In this document: positions 22,238 through 31,218 of the stretch, in pieces
Position numbering within the stretch: the first letter of the stretch is position 1
Layout of the letters: every line of letters begins with the position of its first letter
Translations under genes and position numbers: made by a program
The notes under the pieces: model-generated
What the model saw: the letters and a program-made list of their open reading frames with translations, nothing else
Databases searched by the model: none
What the model was told of the DNA's origin: nothing
DNA from: Candidatus Merdinaster equi
Lineage (GTDB): Bacteria > Bacillota > Clostridia > Lachnospirales > Lachnospiraceae
Length of the DNA: 48,467 nt
Assembly (NCBI GenBank): GCA_018064935.1
Contig: JAGHUF010000055.1
Location: 1 to 48,467 of the forward strand
Direction of reading: 5' to 3'

Positions 22238-24904
22238 ATGATGAGCAAAGAACTGGCAAAAACCTATGATCCACATGGATTAGAGGACAGAATCTATTCA
22301 AAATGGATTGAGAAGAAATATTTCCACGCAGAGGTTGATGAAACTAAGAAACCTTTCACGATTGTAATTCCACCTCCGAATATTACAGGACAGCTCCACA
22401 TGGGACATGCGCTGGATAATACAATGCAGGATATTCTCATTAGATTTAAGAGAATGCAGGGCTATAATGCATTGTGGCAGCCGGGAACTGACCATGCTTC
22501 AATTGCCACAGAGGTTAAGATTATCGAGACTCTTAAGAAGGAGGGAATCGATAAGCATGATCTTGGAAGAGAGAAATTCCTTGAGAGAGCATGGGATTGG
22601 AAAAAAGAATATGGCGGAAGAATAATTAATCAGCTTAAGAAACTCGGTAGCTCATGTGACTGGGATAGAGAGCGCTTCACAATGGACGAGGGATGTAATA
22701 AGGCCGTTAACGAAGTGTTCATCCGTATGCATGAAAAAGGCTGGATTTACAAGGGCGCAAGAATTATCAACTGGTGTCCGGTATGTAATACTTCTATCTC
22801 AGATGCTGAGGTTGAATATGAGGAGCAGGCTGGACATTTCTGGCACATGAAATATCCTCTTGTAGATGAGAATGGTCAGCCAAGTAAGACAGAGTTCCTT
22901 GTTTTTGCGACAACCCGTCCTGAGACAATGCTGGGAGATACTGCAGTAGCTGTTAACCCTAATGATGAGAGATATACATACCTTAAGGGACGTTCAGTAT
23001 GGCTTCCAATAGTAAATAAGCCTATTCCTGTTGTTCAGGATGAGTATGTTGATATGGAATTCGGAACAGGTGTTGTTAAAATTACACCAGCTCATGACCC
23101 TAACGATTTTGAGGTTGGTAAGAGACACAACCTTCCTATCATCAATATTATGAACGATGATGCTACCATTAACGAGAATGGTGGTGAATATGCTGGTCTT
23201 GACAGATATGAGGCAAGAAAGAAGATTGTTGCCCGTATGGAGTCAGAAGGCCTTCTTGTAAAAATCGAGGATTACTCACATAATGTTGGAACTCATGACC
23301 GTTGCAAGACAACAGTTGAGCCACTTGTTAAGGAACAGTGGTTTGTTAAGATGTCCGAGCTGATTAAACCAGCAGTTAAGGCCGTTCAGGAGGGCGAAAT
23401 CCAGCTTATTCCAAAGAGAATGGAGAAGACATATTACAATTGGACTGATAATATCCGCGATTGGTGTATTTCTAGACAGTTGTGGTGGGGACATAGAATA
23501 CCTGCATATTATTGTGATGACTGTGGTGAGACAGTTGTTGCTAAGCAGATGCCAACAGTATGTCCAAAATGTGGAAAAAATCATTTTACTCAGGATCCAG
23601 ATACCCTTGATACCTGGTTCTCGTCAGCACTTTGGCCTTTCTCAACACTGGGTTGGCCAGAAAAGACCAAAGAGCTTGAGTATTTCTATCCTACCGATGT
23701 ACTTGTTACAGGCTACGACATCATCTTCTTCTGGGTTATCCGTATGATTTTCTCAGGATACGAGCAGATGAAGGAGAAGCCTTTTAAGACTGTTCTTTTC
23801 CATGGTCTTGTAAGAGATGATCAGGGAAGAAAGATGAGTAAATCACTGGGAAATGGTATCGATCCATTGGAGATTATTGATCAGTATGGAGCAGATGCCT
23901 TAAGACTCACACTTATTACAGGAAATGCCCCTGGAAACGATATGCGTTTCTACATGTCAAGAGTAGAGGCTAATAGAAACTTCTGTAACAAAATCTGGAA
24001 TGCATCAAGATTTATAATGATGAATATGGATGGAAAAGAGGTAGTTAAGCCAGATGAGGCAGATCTGCAGCCTGTTGACAAGTGGATTATATCTAAGATG
24101 AATACACTTGCCAAAGACGTGACTGACAATATGGAGAGCTTTGAGCTTGGCATTGCAGTTCAGAAGGTATATGACTTTATCTGGGATGAATTCTGTGACT
24201 GGTACATTGAGATGGTTAAGCCACGTTTGTATGCTACAGACGATGCCAAGGGACAGAATGCAGCACTCCATACATTAAAGAGTGTTTTAATTGATGCACT
24301 TAAATTGCTGCATCCATATATGCCATTTATCACTGAGGAAATCTTCTGCACACTTCAGTCAGAGGAAGAATCAATAATGATTAGCAGCTGGCCGGTATAT
24401 GAGGAAGCTAAGAATTATGCTAGTGATGAGCAGGCAATTGAGACAATTAAGGAAGCTGTTCGTGGAATACGTAACGTACGTTCTGAAATGAATGTTGCTC
24501 CTAGCCGCAAGGCACTTGTTTATGTTGTATCTGATAAGGAAGAAGTTAGAACTATCTTTGAGGAAGGCAAGTTGTTCTTTGCTACATTGGCATATGCTTC
24601 AGATGTTGTAATCCAGGCTGATAAGAGTGGAATTGCAGAGGATGCGGTATCTGTTCTTATTCACAATGCAGCATGCTATATTCCTTTCGCTGAACTTGTT
24701 GATATCTCAGCTGAAATAGAGAGACTGGGCAAAGAGCAGAAGCGACTTGAGGGAGAACTTGCCAGAGTTAATGGTATGTTGAATAATGAAAAGTTCGTAA
24801 GCAAGGCACCTCAGGCTAAGATTGATGAGGAAAAGGCTAAGCTTGAGAAGTATACACAGATGATGCAGCAGGTTAAGGAGAGACTCGACCAGTTAAGCAA
24901 ATGA
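22238..24904 (+). CDS. valS: Valyl-tRNA synthetase
   Basis: Charges tRNA-Val and edits mis-charged threonine. The 888-residue protein shows HMGH in PPPNITGQLHMGHALD (54-57), the CP1 editing domain (FATTRPETMLGDTAVAV), the zinc-finger-like CDDCGETVV / CPKCGKN pair, KMSKS (532-536) and the C-terminal coiled-coil arm (ERLGKEQKRLEGELARV). Two adjacent ATGs (22238 and 22241) exist; GAAGGAG is better spaced for the second, so the true protein may be one residue shorter. Its last four bases overlap folC, an arrangement common in Bacillota. Confidence 0.98.
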   Translation: MMSKELAKTYDPHGLEDRIYSKWIEKKYFHAEVDETKKPFTIVIPPPNITGQLHMGHALDNTMQDILIRFKRMQGYNALWQPGTDHASIATEVKIIETLKKEGIDKHDLGREKFLERAWDWKKEYGGRIINQLKKLGSSCDWDRERFTMDEGCNKAVNEVFIRMHEKGWIYKGARIINWCPVCNTSISDAEVEYEEQAGHFWHMKYPLVDENGQPSKTEFLVFATTRPETMLGDTAVAVNPNDERYTYLKGRSVWLPIVNKPIPVVQDEYVDMEFGTGVVKITPAHDPNDFEVGKRHNLPIINIMNDDATINENGGEYAGLDRYEARKKIVARMESEGLLVKIEDYSHNVGTHDRCKTTVEPLVKEQWFVKMSELIKPAVKAVQEGEIQLIPKRMEKTYYNWTDNIRDWCISRQLWWGHRIPAYYCDDCGETVVAKQMPTVCPKCGKNHFTQDPDTLDTWFSSALWPFSTLGWPEKTKELEYFYPTDVLVTGYDIIFFWVIRMIFSGYEQMKEKPFKTVLFHGLVRDDQGRKMSKSLGNGIDPLEIIDQYGADALRLTLITGNAPGNDMRFYMSRVEANRNFCNKIWNASRFIMMNMDGKEVVKPDEADLQPVDKWIISKMNTLAKDVTDNMESFELGIAVQKVYDFIWDEFCDWYIEMVKPRLYATDDAKGQNAALHTLKSVLIDALKLLHPYMPFITEEIFCTLQSEEESIMISSWPVYEEAKNYASDEQAIETIKEAVRGIRNVRSEMNVAPSRKALVYVVSDKEEVRTIFEEGKLFFATLAYASDVVIQADKSGIAEDAVSVLIHNAACYIPFAELVDISAEIERLGKEQKRLEGELARVNGMLNNEKFVSKAPQAKIDEEKAKLEKYTQMMQQVKERLDQLSK

Positions 24905-26202
24905 GTATAGATTCGCGGTTCGAAGAAGTATCGGAGATTCTAAATAATACTCCGAAATATAAGCCGGGCATGAGCATGCAGGAGAGACTTGATTTTTATG
25001 AGGAGCTTGGCAGCCCTTGCCTTGATAAGAGGATTATTCATGTGGCAGGAACAAACGGAAAGGGATCCGTTTGTTCCTTTCTTCGCTGTGCACTGGAAGA
25101 GGCCGGTTATAGGACTGCAACCTTCGTGTCACCACATTTGATTGACATCCGTGAGAGATTTCTCATACAGGGAGAGATGATTTCCAAAGAGGAACTGGTG
25201 CGCGCGTATGAAGTTATTGTAAGCACCGCGGCAGGAAGGCATATTTCTTTTTTTGACATGCTGTTTTACATGTTTCTTATTCTTCCAGATGTCCAAAACG
25301 CGGATTTTATAATACTGGAGACTGGCCTTGGAGGAAGACTGGATGCAACTAATCTTCTTCCGAGAAAGAGTATGTGTATTATTACTGAAATTGGTATGGA
25401 CCATATGGCACAGCTTGGCGATACAATTGAGCTGATTGCTGCGGAAAAAGCGGGAATAATGAGATATAATACGCCCGTTATTTATCTGGGGAACAGGCGA
25501 GAAGAGAGCGTAATTAAGGCACATGCTGCGGATATTGGCCTTGAGGACGATAAATTGGTGCCAGTTTATGAAGATACTATAAATAATTTGAGCATAGGGG
25601 ATAAAACAATTGATTTTTCCATATGTTCTGTTTATTATAAGGTTGTTTCACTATGTTTACATACGCATGGCGCATATCAGGTTCAGAATGCGTTGCTGGC
25701 CTTTAAGGGGTTAGAGGTGCTGGCTGAGGCTGGAATAGATATTCCGAAGAAGGCTATTGAAGCTGGCTTTGCCAGGATGCGCTGGGCGGCAAGAATGGAA
25801 GAGGTTCTTCCAAATGTATTTGTGGACGGTGCTCATAATGAAGACGGTATCCGGGGTTTTTTGGACAGTGTTAAGTCCCTGTCAATGCATAGAAGAGGAA
25901 GGATGACTCTTCTTTTTGGCGTTATGGCAGATAAAACCTTTGAGAGAATGATTGAGCTTGTATTTGACAGTGAGCTTTTTGATGAAGTTGTATTTACAAC
26001 CACAGGTAGTGAGAGAGCAGCTGGCAGCAGTGCATTCGAACGGTTCAGTAAGCGGGCTTCATTTGAAGAAAATCCGGTTAGTGCATTTAGAAACCTGCTT
26101 GTAAGACAGCAGGATAATCCAGATGACATGATATTCGTTGCGGGGTCGTTGTATCTTGCAGGAATGTTGCTTGAAGTGATTAAAGAGGATAAAAATGCTT
26201 AA
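24901..26202 (+). CDS. folC: Folylpolyglutamate/dihydrofolate synthase
   Basis: Adds glutamate to folates (and dihydropteroate in bifunctional forms), holding folate in the cell. The 433-residue protein has the Mur-ligase-like P-loop VAGTNGKGSVCSF, LETGLGGRLDATN, GMDHMAQLGDT, and the C-terminal FVDGAHNEDGI. Start ATG 24901 overlaps the valS stop (ATGA). Its own end overlaps the small ORF at 26195 by 8 bases, so valS-folC-smORF is a coupled unit. Confidence 0.95.
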   Translation: MSIDSRFEEVSEILNNTPKYKPGMSMQERLDFYEELGSPCLDKRIIHVAGTNGKGSVCSFLRCALEEAGYRTATFVSPHLIDIRERFLIQGEMISKEELVRAYEVIVSTAAGRHISFFDMLFYMFLILPDVQNADFIILETGLGGRLDATNLLPRKSMCIITEIGMDHMAQLGDTIELIAAEKAGIMRYNTPVIYLGNRREESVIKAHAADIGLEDDKLVPVYEDTINNLSIGDKTIDFSICSVYYKVVSLCLHTHGAYQVQNALLAFKGLEVLAEAGIDIPKKAIEAGFARMRWAARMEEVLPNVFVDGAHNEDGIRGFLDSVKSLSMHRRGRMTLLFGVMADKTFERMIELVFDSELFDEVVFTTTGSERAAGSSAFERFSKRASFEENPVSAFRNLLVRQQDNPDDMIFVAGSLYLAGMLLEVIKEDKNA

Positions 26203-26374
26203 TTTCGAAGAAGAATTGCAGAAATTTCATCCCTCTGTTGAACTTGATCAGCAGGAGGAATCATTATATGCCCAGGATACAACTGATTTGGCAGATGTTC
26301 TTGTCGGGCTTATTAGAGATGCGAGAATTGAAGGTGAGGAAGCTGCAGCAGCTGCGGCTTCTGTAGAAGAATAA
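26195..26374 (+). CDS. Small 59-residue acidic protein
   Basis: ATG 26195 lies inside the last codons of folC (8-base overlap) and has AGAGGAT six to eight bases upstream. The product begins MLNFEEELQKFHPSVELDQQ and ends with an alanine-rich acidic tail (EGEEAAAAAASVEE); it is about one quarter Glu/Asp. It is 16 bases before the TPR gene. Overlap, ribosome binding site and placement in a packed operon argue that it is real. No family recognised. Confidence 0.7.
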   Translation: MLNFEEELQKFHPSVELDQQEESLYAQDTTDLADVLVGLIRDARIEGEEAAAAAASVEE

Positions 26375-26389
26375 AGAGCAGGATAATAC

Positions 26390-27826
26390 ATGTTTTGTTA
26401 CAATTGCGGACATATTCTTACCTCAAATGATTTCTGCACTCACTGTGGGGCAGAGGTGCGTACCTATAAGAGTGTAATGCTTACAGCAGAGCGCTATTAC
26501 AATATAGGTTATGAAAGAGCAAAGGTAAGAGATCTATCCGGAGCAGCGGGGGCGCTGAGAATGTGCCTAAAACTGAATAAAGATCATGTGGATGCAAGAA
26601 ATCTGCTCGGACTCATATACATGGAGACGGGCGAGATTATTAGTGCCCTGAATGAATGGATTATGAGTAAGAATGTTCAGCCGAAGAAAAACGTGGCTGA
26701 CGATTTCCTTGATAAGGTTCGTTCTAATCCTACGGCATTCGAGGAAATGACCACAGCTGTTAAGAAATACAACCTTGCTTTGTCTTACTGCTATCAGGAT
26801 TCAATGGATTTGGCAGTTATTCAGCTGCGTAAGGTTTTGTCACTTAGCCCGAAGTTCTTACAGGCACATCAGTTGCTTGCTCTTGTTTATATGCATATTG
26901 AGGAATATGACAAGGCGGCAAGAGAGCTGGAAAGATGCGCTAAAATTGACAAGAATAATACACTGACACTTCATTATCAGCAAGAACTGGATCAGATTCT
27001 GTCTCTCAATGAAGATAAGAAGGATATTCGTAAGCCGAGAAAAAAGGAAGAGAACGACAGCGAAGCATACGAGTTCAATACCTATAATCCTTCAAGCAGC
27101 GTAGAGCCTGTAATAAAGCCGCTTACTGTTAAGGAAAATACAGGTATTTCCACGATTGTGAATATTATTATTGGCTGTGTAATTGGAATAGCTGTTTCAC
27201 TGTTTTTGATTATGCCTGGAAGAATCCAGCAGGAATCTGACAAAATGAATGCCAAAATCACAGAGTATTCTGAACAGTTATCCTCTAAGGAAGCTGATAT
27301 TCAGGAGAAGGATGCCCAGATTCAGAAATTGGAAGATGAGCTTGATTCGATTGAGGAAACAATGAAGGGATACACAGGGGCAGACGGTACGCTCAACAGC
27401 TATGGATACCTGCTCACGGCGGTTAATCTGTATATGACAGGGAATGGTAACTCACTGGATGTTGCTAATGCTCTTGCAAATATTGATGAGAATTTTGTGG
27501 CTTCCACTTCAGATGAGAGTTTCCTTACTGTATATAATGAGCTTCGCTCTAAGATTGGAGCGGAGGTTTCAAAAGCATACTATGACAGTGGTGTGACAGA
27601 GTATAATAGCGGCAATTATTCAGAGGCTGTTCGTTATTTCCAGATGTCATATGCCTATAATGAGGAGGATTCTACAGCTCTTTATCAGCTTGGTGAGGCG
27701 TATTACCGTAGTGGTGATCTCGATAATGCGATTAATACCTACAACGAGGTTATCGAGAAGTTCCCTGGAATGACTAATGCTTATAATGCGCAGAAGAGAC
27801 TGAATGCAATTGAGGGTGAAAGCTAA
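26390..27826 (+). CDS. Zinc-ribbon, TPR and coiled-coil membrane protein
   Basis: A 478-residue protein: N-terminal zinc ribbon (CYNCG at residues 3-7, CTHCG at 16-20), cytoplasmic TPR repeats (about 30-205: YYNIGYERAKVRDLSGAAGA, AHQLLALVYMHIEEYDKAAR), one membrane helix (about 255-278, IVNIIIGCVIGIAVSLFLIM), a coiled coil (about 283-325), then an outer TPR region (FQMSYAYNEEDSTALYQLGE, YYRSGDLDNAINTYNEVIEK). It may scaffold an envelope complex across the membrane. Start ATG 26390 follows AGCAGGA. The PHP gene begins at the base after its stop codon. Confidence 0.88.
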   Translation: MFCYNCGHILTSNDFCTHCGAEVRTYKSVMLTAERYYNIGYERAKVRDLSGAAGALRMCLKLNKDHVDARNLLGLIYMETGEIISALNEWIMSKNVQPKKNVADDFLDKVRSNPTAFEEMTTAVKKYNLALSYCYQDSMDLAVIQLRKVLSLSPKFLQAHQLLALVYMHIEEYDKAARELERCAKIDKNNTLTLHYQQELDQILSLNEDKKDIRKPRKKEENDSEAYEFNTYNPSSSVEPVIKPLTVKENTGISTIVNIIIGCVIGIAVSLFLIMPGRIQQESDKMNAKITEYSEQLSSKEADIQEKDAQIQKLEDELDSIEETMKGYTGADGTLNSYGYLLTAVNLYMTGNGNSLDVANALANIDENFVASTSDESFLTVYNELRSKIGAEVSKAYYDSGVTEYNSGNYSEAVRYFQMSYAYNEEDSTALYQLGEAYYRSGDLDNAINTYNEVIEKFPGMTNAYNAQKRLNAIEGES

Positions 27827-28606
27827 ATGTTAATGGATATGCATTGCCATACCAGCGAGGGCTCTATCGATGCGAAGGCATCTGTACTGGAAATTGCGGA
27901 CAAACTGAGCCGAAATGGCTTTGATGGCTGTCTCATTACAGATCATAATTCGTACAGAGGGCATGATGCATGGCTTGCTTCAAAAGACTCTTTTCGTAAT
28001 CAATTACCAGATGGAAAAGAGTTTTTTGTTTTGAGAGGAATTGAATATGATACCAGAGATGCAGGACATATACTGGTAATTCTTCCTGATATGTATGAGG
28101 GAAGAGAACTCGAAATAAGAGGAATGAGGCTTGATGACCTGCACAGGTATGTGAAAGAGCGCGGGGGGATAATGGGGCCGGCGCATCCGTATGGGACGGG
28201 CTTTTTTGCACTTCGCCACACGAAAAAAGGCAGATTCGATAGAGATATATGCAGATATTTCGATTTTGTTGAGGGACTCAATTCGTGCTCGAAAAAGGCG
28301 CAAAACAGGTTGAATATCCGATTTGCCCGGGCAAGTAGGCTTCCGATTACCTGTGGATCAGATGTTCATAAGCTCGAGTATGCTGGAACGGCAAGGACAT
28401 ATCTTGATGAGAAGATAACCTGCAATGATGAGCTTATCGCTTACATCAGGGAAAATAAAAAAACTCGCGTCAATCTGGACGGGGCATATGAATTATATAA
28501 GGAACCTGGTAAATTGTCTGAGGATGCCGGTATTATTGGATATTGGATATGGAATAAAGCACTCGCGATTTGTGGGGATTTAAGAAGAATGGTTTTTGGC
28601 AAATAG
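27827..28606 (+). CDS. PHP-domain metal-dependent phosphoesterase
   Basis: A 259-residue protein with the PHP metal-site motifs in order: MHCHTSEGS near the N-terminus, ITDHNS, RGIEYDT, GPAHPYG and TCGSDVHK. These are the ligands of a two- or three-metal centre in stand-alone PHP phosphatases. The substrate is open; relatives act on nucleotide 3'-phosphates or histidinol phosphate. Start ATG 27827 directly abuts the preceding stop; a second ATG at 27833 is also possible. The operon valS-folC-smORF-TPR-PHP appears to end here without an evident strong terminator. Confidence 0.9.
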   Translation: MLMDMHCHTSEGSIDAKASVLEIADKLSRNGFDGCLITDHNSYRGHDAWLASKDSFRNQLPDGKEFFVLRGIEYDTRDAGHILVILPDMYEGRELEIRGMRLDDLHRYVKERGGIMGPAHPYGTGFFALRHTKKGRFDRDICRYFDFVEGLNSCSKKAQNRLNIRFARASRLPITCGSDVHKLEYAGTARTYLDEKITCNDELIAYIRENKKTRVNLDGAYELYKEPGKLSEDAGIIGYWIWNKALAICGDLRRMVFGK

Positions 28607-28705
28607 ATGCTGAAAGCCATTTTTTTAGATTATCTCCAAACGCATATGACATTGCACCTAATACAGGGCAAAACTCTGTTTCCATAAAAAAGAGTAAGAA
28701 ATATG

Positions 28706-28734
28706 TTGACAAACAATTAAATGTTTGCTTAAAT
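28706..28734 (+). promoter_or_regulatory. Metal-cassette promoter with ArsR-type operator
   Basis: TTGACA (28706-28711), 17 bases, TTAAAT (28729-28734). Inside the spacer, CAAACA (28710-28715) and TGTTTG (28722-28727) form a perfect inverted repeat around 6 bases. Downstream, AAACAACATGTTT (28744-28756) is a second half-site pair, and TTAAATGTTT occurs twice in tandem. The arrangement fits repression by the ArsR-family protein encoded at 31219. Confidence 0.6.
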
Positions 28735-28862
28735 GTTTAATGTAAACAACATGTTTGATTTGGTTTGCGTCGAATCGATTAAAAAAAGAAAAAAATAGGA
28801 AAAAGATAAGATAAAAAGCAAGAGAAAACATGATAGAAAAATAAAAAGGCGAGGGATTGAAG

Positions 28863-29081
28863 ATGAAGAAAACATATGACATTGAAGTAGATTGTGCAGC
28901 ATGTGCATTGAAGATGGAGGAGGCTGCTAAGAAGACTGAGGGAGTTGCGGATGCAACTGTTAATTTCATGACGCTGAAGATGTCAGTTGAATTTGCTGAG
29001 GGAGCTGAAGAGAAGAAGGTCATGAAGCAGGTTCTCAAGAATTGCAAAAAGGTTGAGAGCGACTGTGAAATAGACTTCTAA
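28863..29081 (+). CDS. HMA-domain metal-binding protein
   Basis: A 72-residue free-standing heavy-metal-associated domain with the motif DCAACALKME; the CxxC binds the metal. The wording (DCxxCAxKxE) is that of the N-terminal domain of Zn/Cd P-type ATPases rather than copper chaperones (which favour MxCxHC). I start at ATG 28863, with GAGGG seven bases upstream, not at the TTG two codons earlier. It likely passes Zn, Cd or Pb to the ATPase encoded 84 bases on, which has lost or never had this domain. Confidence 0.9.
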   Translation: MKKTYDIEVDCAACALKMEEAAKKTEGVADATVNFMTLKMSVEFAEGAEEKKVMKQVLKNCKKVESDCEIDF

Positions 29082-29165
29082 TCAAAGCAGGGTACTAATA
29101 GTAATAGAGTGCTAATCGAAATGGAAATAATAAATCGGAAAAGGCTAACAACAGGGTAGATTGAA

Positions 29166-31094
29166 ATGAAGAAGAAGCAGAAGAAAGTGCTTATCAGAAT
29201 AATTATCACAGCAGTTTTACTGGCAGGGATAATTATCACAGAGAAGGTTCTCGAGGGAGCAGGAGTTGAGATACCAAAGTGGATTGAATATGCAGTATAT
29301 GCAGTTCCATATCTCGTTATTGGATATGATATTTTGAAAAAAGCAGGACTTGGAATAATTCACGGTCAGATATTTGATGAGAATTTCCTCATGGCAATTG
29401 CTACTGCAGGTGCTTTTGGGATTGGCGAGATGGAAGAGGGCGTTGCTGTTATGCTCTTTTACCAGATTGGAGAACTCTTTCAGAGTATCGCTGTTGGAAA
29501 GAGCAGAAAGAACATCACTGCCCTTATGGACATCAGACCGGATTACGCCAATATAGAGTCTGACGGTGAACTTGTGCAGGTTTCACCAGATGAAGTGAAG
29601 CCAGGAGAGGTTATTGTTGTTAAGCCCGGGGAAAAGATACCAATCGATGGCGTAGTTATTGAAGGAACTTCAGCACTTGATACCAGCGCGCTGACAGGCG
29701 AGAGCGTACCAAGAAATGTTGGAATAGATACAGAAGTTATAAGCGGATGTATCAACATGACAGGTCTTCTGAAGATAAGGACTACGAAGGAGTTTGGAGA
29801 ATCGACTGTCAGCAAGATTCTGGATTTGGTCCAGAATTCCGGAATGAAGAAGTCGAAGTCAGAGGATTTCATCACAAGATTTGCCAAAATATATACACCG
29901 CTGGTGTGTATTGGGGCAGTGTTACTTGCGCTGTTGCCACCTCTGTTTAACTTACTTGTAATGAATGCGGATCCTGAATGGCTGGTTTGGGTCAATCGTG
30001 CACTTACATTCCTGGTTATCAGCTGTCCTTGTGCGCTTGTAATTTCCATTCCACTGTCTTTCTTTGGTGGTATTGGAGGAGCATCTTCTCAGGGTATACT
30101 TGTCAAGGGTTCTAGCTATTTGGAACTTCTGTCAAAGACCAAATATGTAGTGTTTGATAAGACTGGAACAATGACTGAGGGAGTATTCAAGGTTACAGAT
30201 GTCGTTGTCTCTGATGCTTTTACAGGTGAAAATGCAAGCGACGAGCTGTTATATATGGCAGCTATGGCTGAGAGTTTTTCTGATCATCCTATAAGCAAGA
30301 GTCTTAAGCAGGCTGCGATAGAGAGCGGAAAAGAGTTAACAGCTTCAAGTGTTTCTGATGTTGAGGAGATAAGTGGACATGGCGTTATTGCCAGCGTGAG
30401 CGGGAAAAAAGTATATGCCGGAAACGCCAAGCTGATGCAGAAATATGGAATTGTGATTCCTGAGAATGTTTTTGAAGGTAAGGTTGGAACAATTATCCAC
30501 GTTGCAAAGGATGGAATTTACAGCGGAAGTATATTGATATCAGATGTTATTAAAACAAATGCAAAGGCTGCGATAAGCGGACTTAAAGAAAATGGCATAG
30601 ACAAAACAGTTATGTTAACCGGAGATGCGAGAAGGGTAGCTGATTTCGTTGCAGCAGAACTAGGGGTTGATGAAGTCAAGAGTGAGCTACTTCCAGCAGA
30701 TAAGGTTGATGAGGTTGAGAAGCTTCTCGATGCCAAGAAGGCTAAGGAGGTGCTGGCGTTCGTTGGAGATGGCATAAATGATGCACCTGTACTTACTAGA
30801 GCTGACATAGGTATAGCGATGGGAGCTATGGGCTCTGATGCAGCAATTGAGGCGGCGGACATAGTGCTTATGGATGATGATCCGATCAAGATACCTCTGG
30901 CGATGAAAATATCCAGAAAGACGCTTGGAATTGTAAGACAGAATATTGTATTTGCTCTGTTTGTCAAAGCCGCATGCCTTGTGCTTGGCGCAATTGGATT
31001 TGCTAACATGTGGTGGGCAATATTTGCAGATGTCGGTGTAATGGTTCTTGCGGTTTTAAATGCGACAAGAGCACTTATGGTAAAAAGGGTCTGA
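29166..31094 (+). CDS. Zn/Cd/Pb-exporting P1B-type ATPase
   Basis: A 642-residue membrane pump. Visible: actuator TGES (LTGESVP), membrane metal site SCPCALVIS (Cys287, Cys289), phosphorylation site DKTGTMTEG (Asp331), SDHPIS for the HP motif, MLTGDARR, GDGINDAPVL hinge, and in the last helices a Lys (FVKAAC) and ADVGVM. CPC plus the C-terminal Lys and Asp-x-Gly is the P1B-2 (ZntA/CadA) set. About eight helices. No HMA domain is attached; the N-terminus begins with the first hydrophobic pair after a Lys-rich start. With the HMA protein before and the ArsR sensor after it, this is a metal-export cassette. Confidence 0.95.
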   Translation: MKKKQKKVLIRIIITAVLLAGIIITEKVLEGAGVEIPKWIEYAVYAVPYLVIGYDILKKAGLGIIHGQIFDENFLMAIATAGAFGIGEMEEGVAVMLFYQIGELFQSIAVGKSRKNITALMDIRPDYANIESDGELVQVSPDEVKPGEVIVVKPGEKIPIDGVVIEGTSALDTSALTGESVPRNVGIDTEVISGCINMTGLLKIRTTKEFGESTVSKILDLVQNSGMKKSKSEDFITRFAKIYTPLVCIGAVLLALLPPLFNLLVMNADPEWLVWVNRALTFLVISCPCALVISIPLSFFGGIGGASSQGILVKGSSYLELLSKTKYVVFDKTGTMTEGVFKVTDVVVSDAFTGENASDELLYMAAMAESFSDHPISKSLKQAAIESGKELTASSVSDVEEISGHGVIASVSGKKVYAGNAKLMQKYGIVIPENVFEGKVGTIIHVAKDGIYSGSILISDVIKTNAKAAISGLKENGIDKTVMLTGDARRVADFVAAELGVDEVKSELLPADKVDEVEKLLDAKKAKEVLAFVGDGINDAPVLTRADIGIAMGAMGSDAAIEAADIVLMDDDPIKIPLAMKISRKTLGIVRQNIVFALFVKAACLVLGAIGFANMWWAIFADVGVMVLAVLNATRALMVKRV

Positions 31095-31139
31095 TTAAGA
31101 ACTGATTAATATATTCTAAAAGTATTATAAACAATGGGA

Positions 31140-31174
31140 AAACGGGGCGAATGGTTTGGACATTTGCCCCGTTT
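31140..31174 (+). terminator. Long hairpin between pump and ArsR genes
   Basis: AAACGGGGCGAATG (31140-31153) and CATTTGCCCCGTTT (31161-31174): 14-bp stem, one wobble, 7-base loop. The T-tract is poor (TTT then CGG). It overlaps the -35 region of the next promoter, so it may act as attenuator, operator, or both. Confidence 0.55.
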
Positions 31175-31185
31175 CGGCTTATAAT
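31156..31185 (+). promoter_or_regulatory. Promoter of the ArsR gene
   Basis: TTGGAC (31156-31161), 18 bases, TATAAT (31180-31185). The -35 sits in the loop and right arm of the hairpin at 31140-31174. Confidence 0.6.
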
Positions 31186-31218
31186 ATTATGGATTGTTTT
31201 TAAGGGAGTAAGGTGAGG

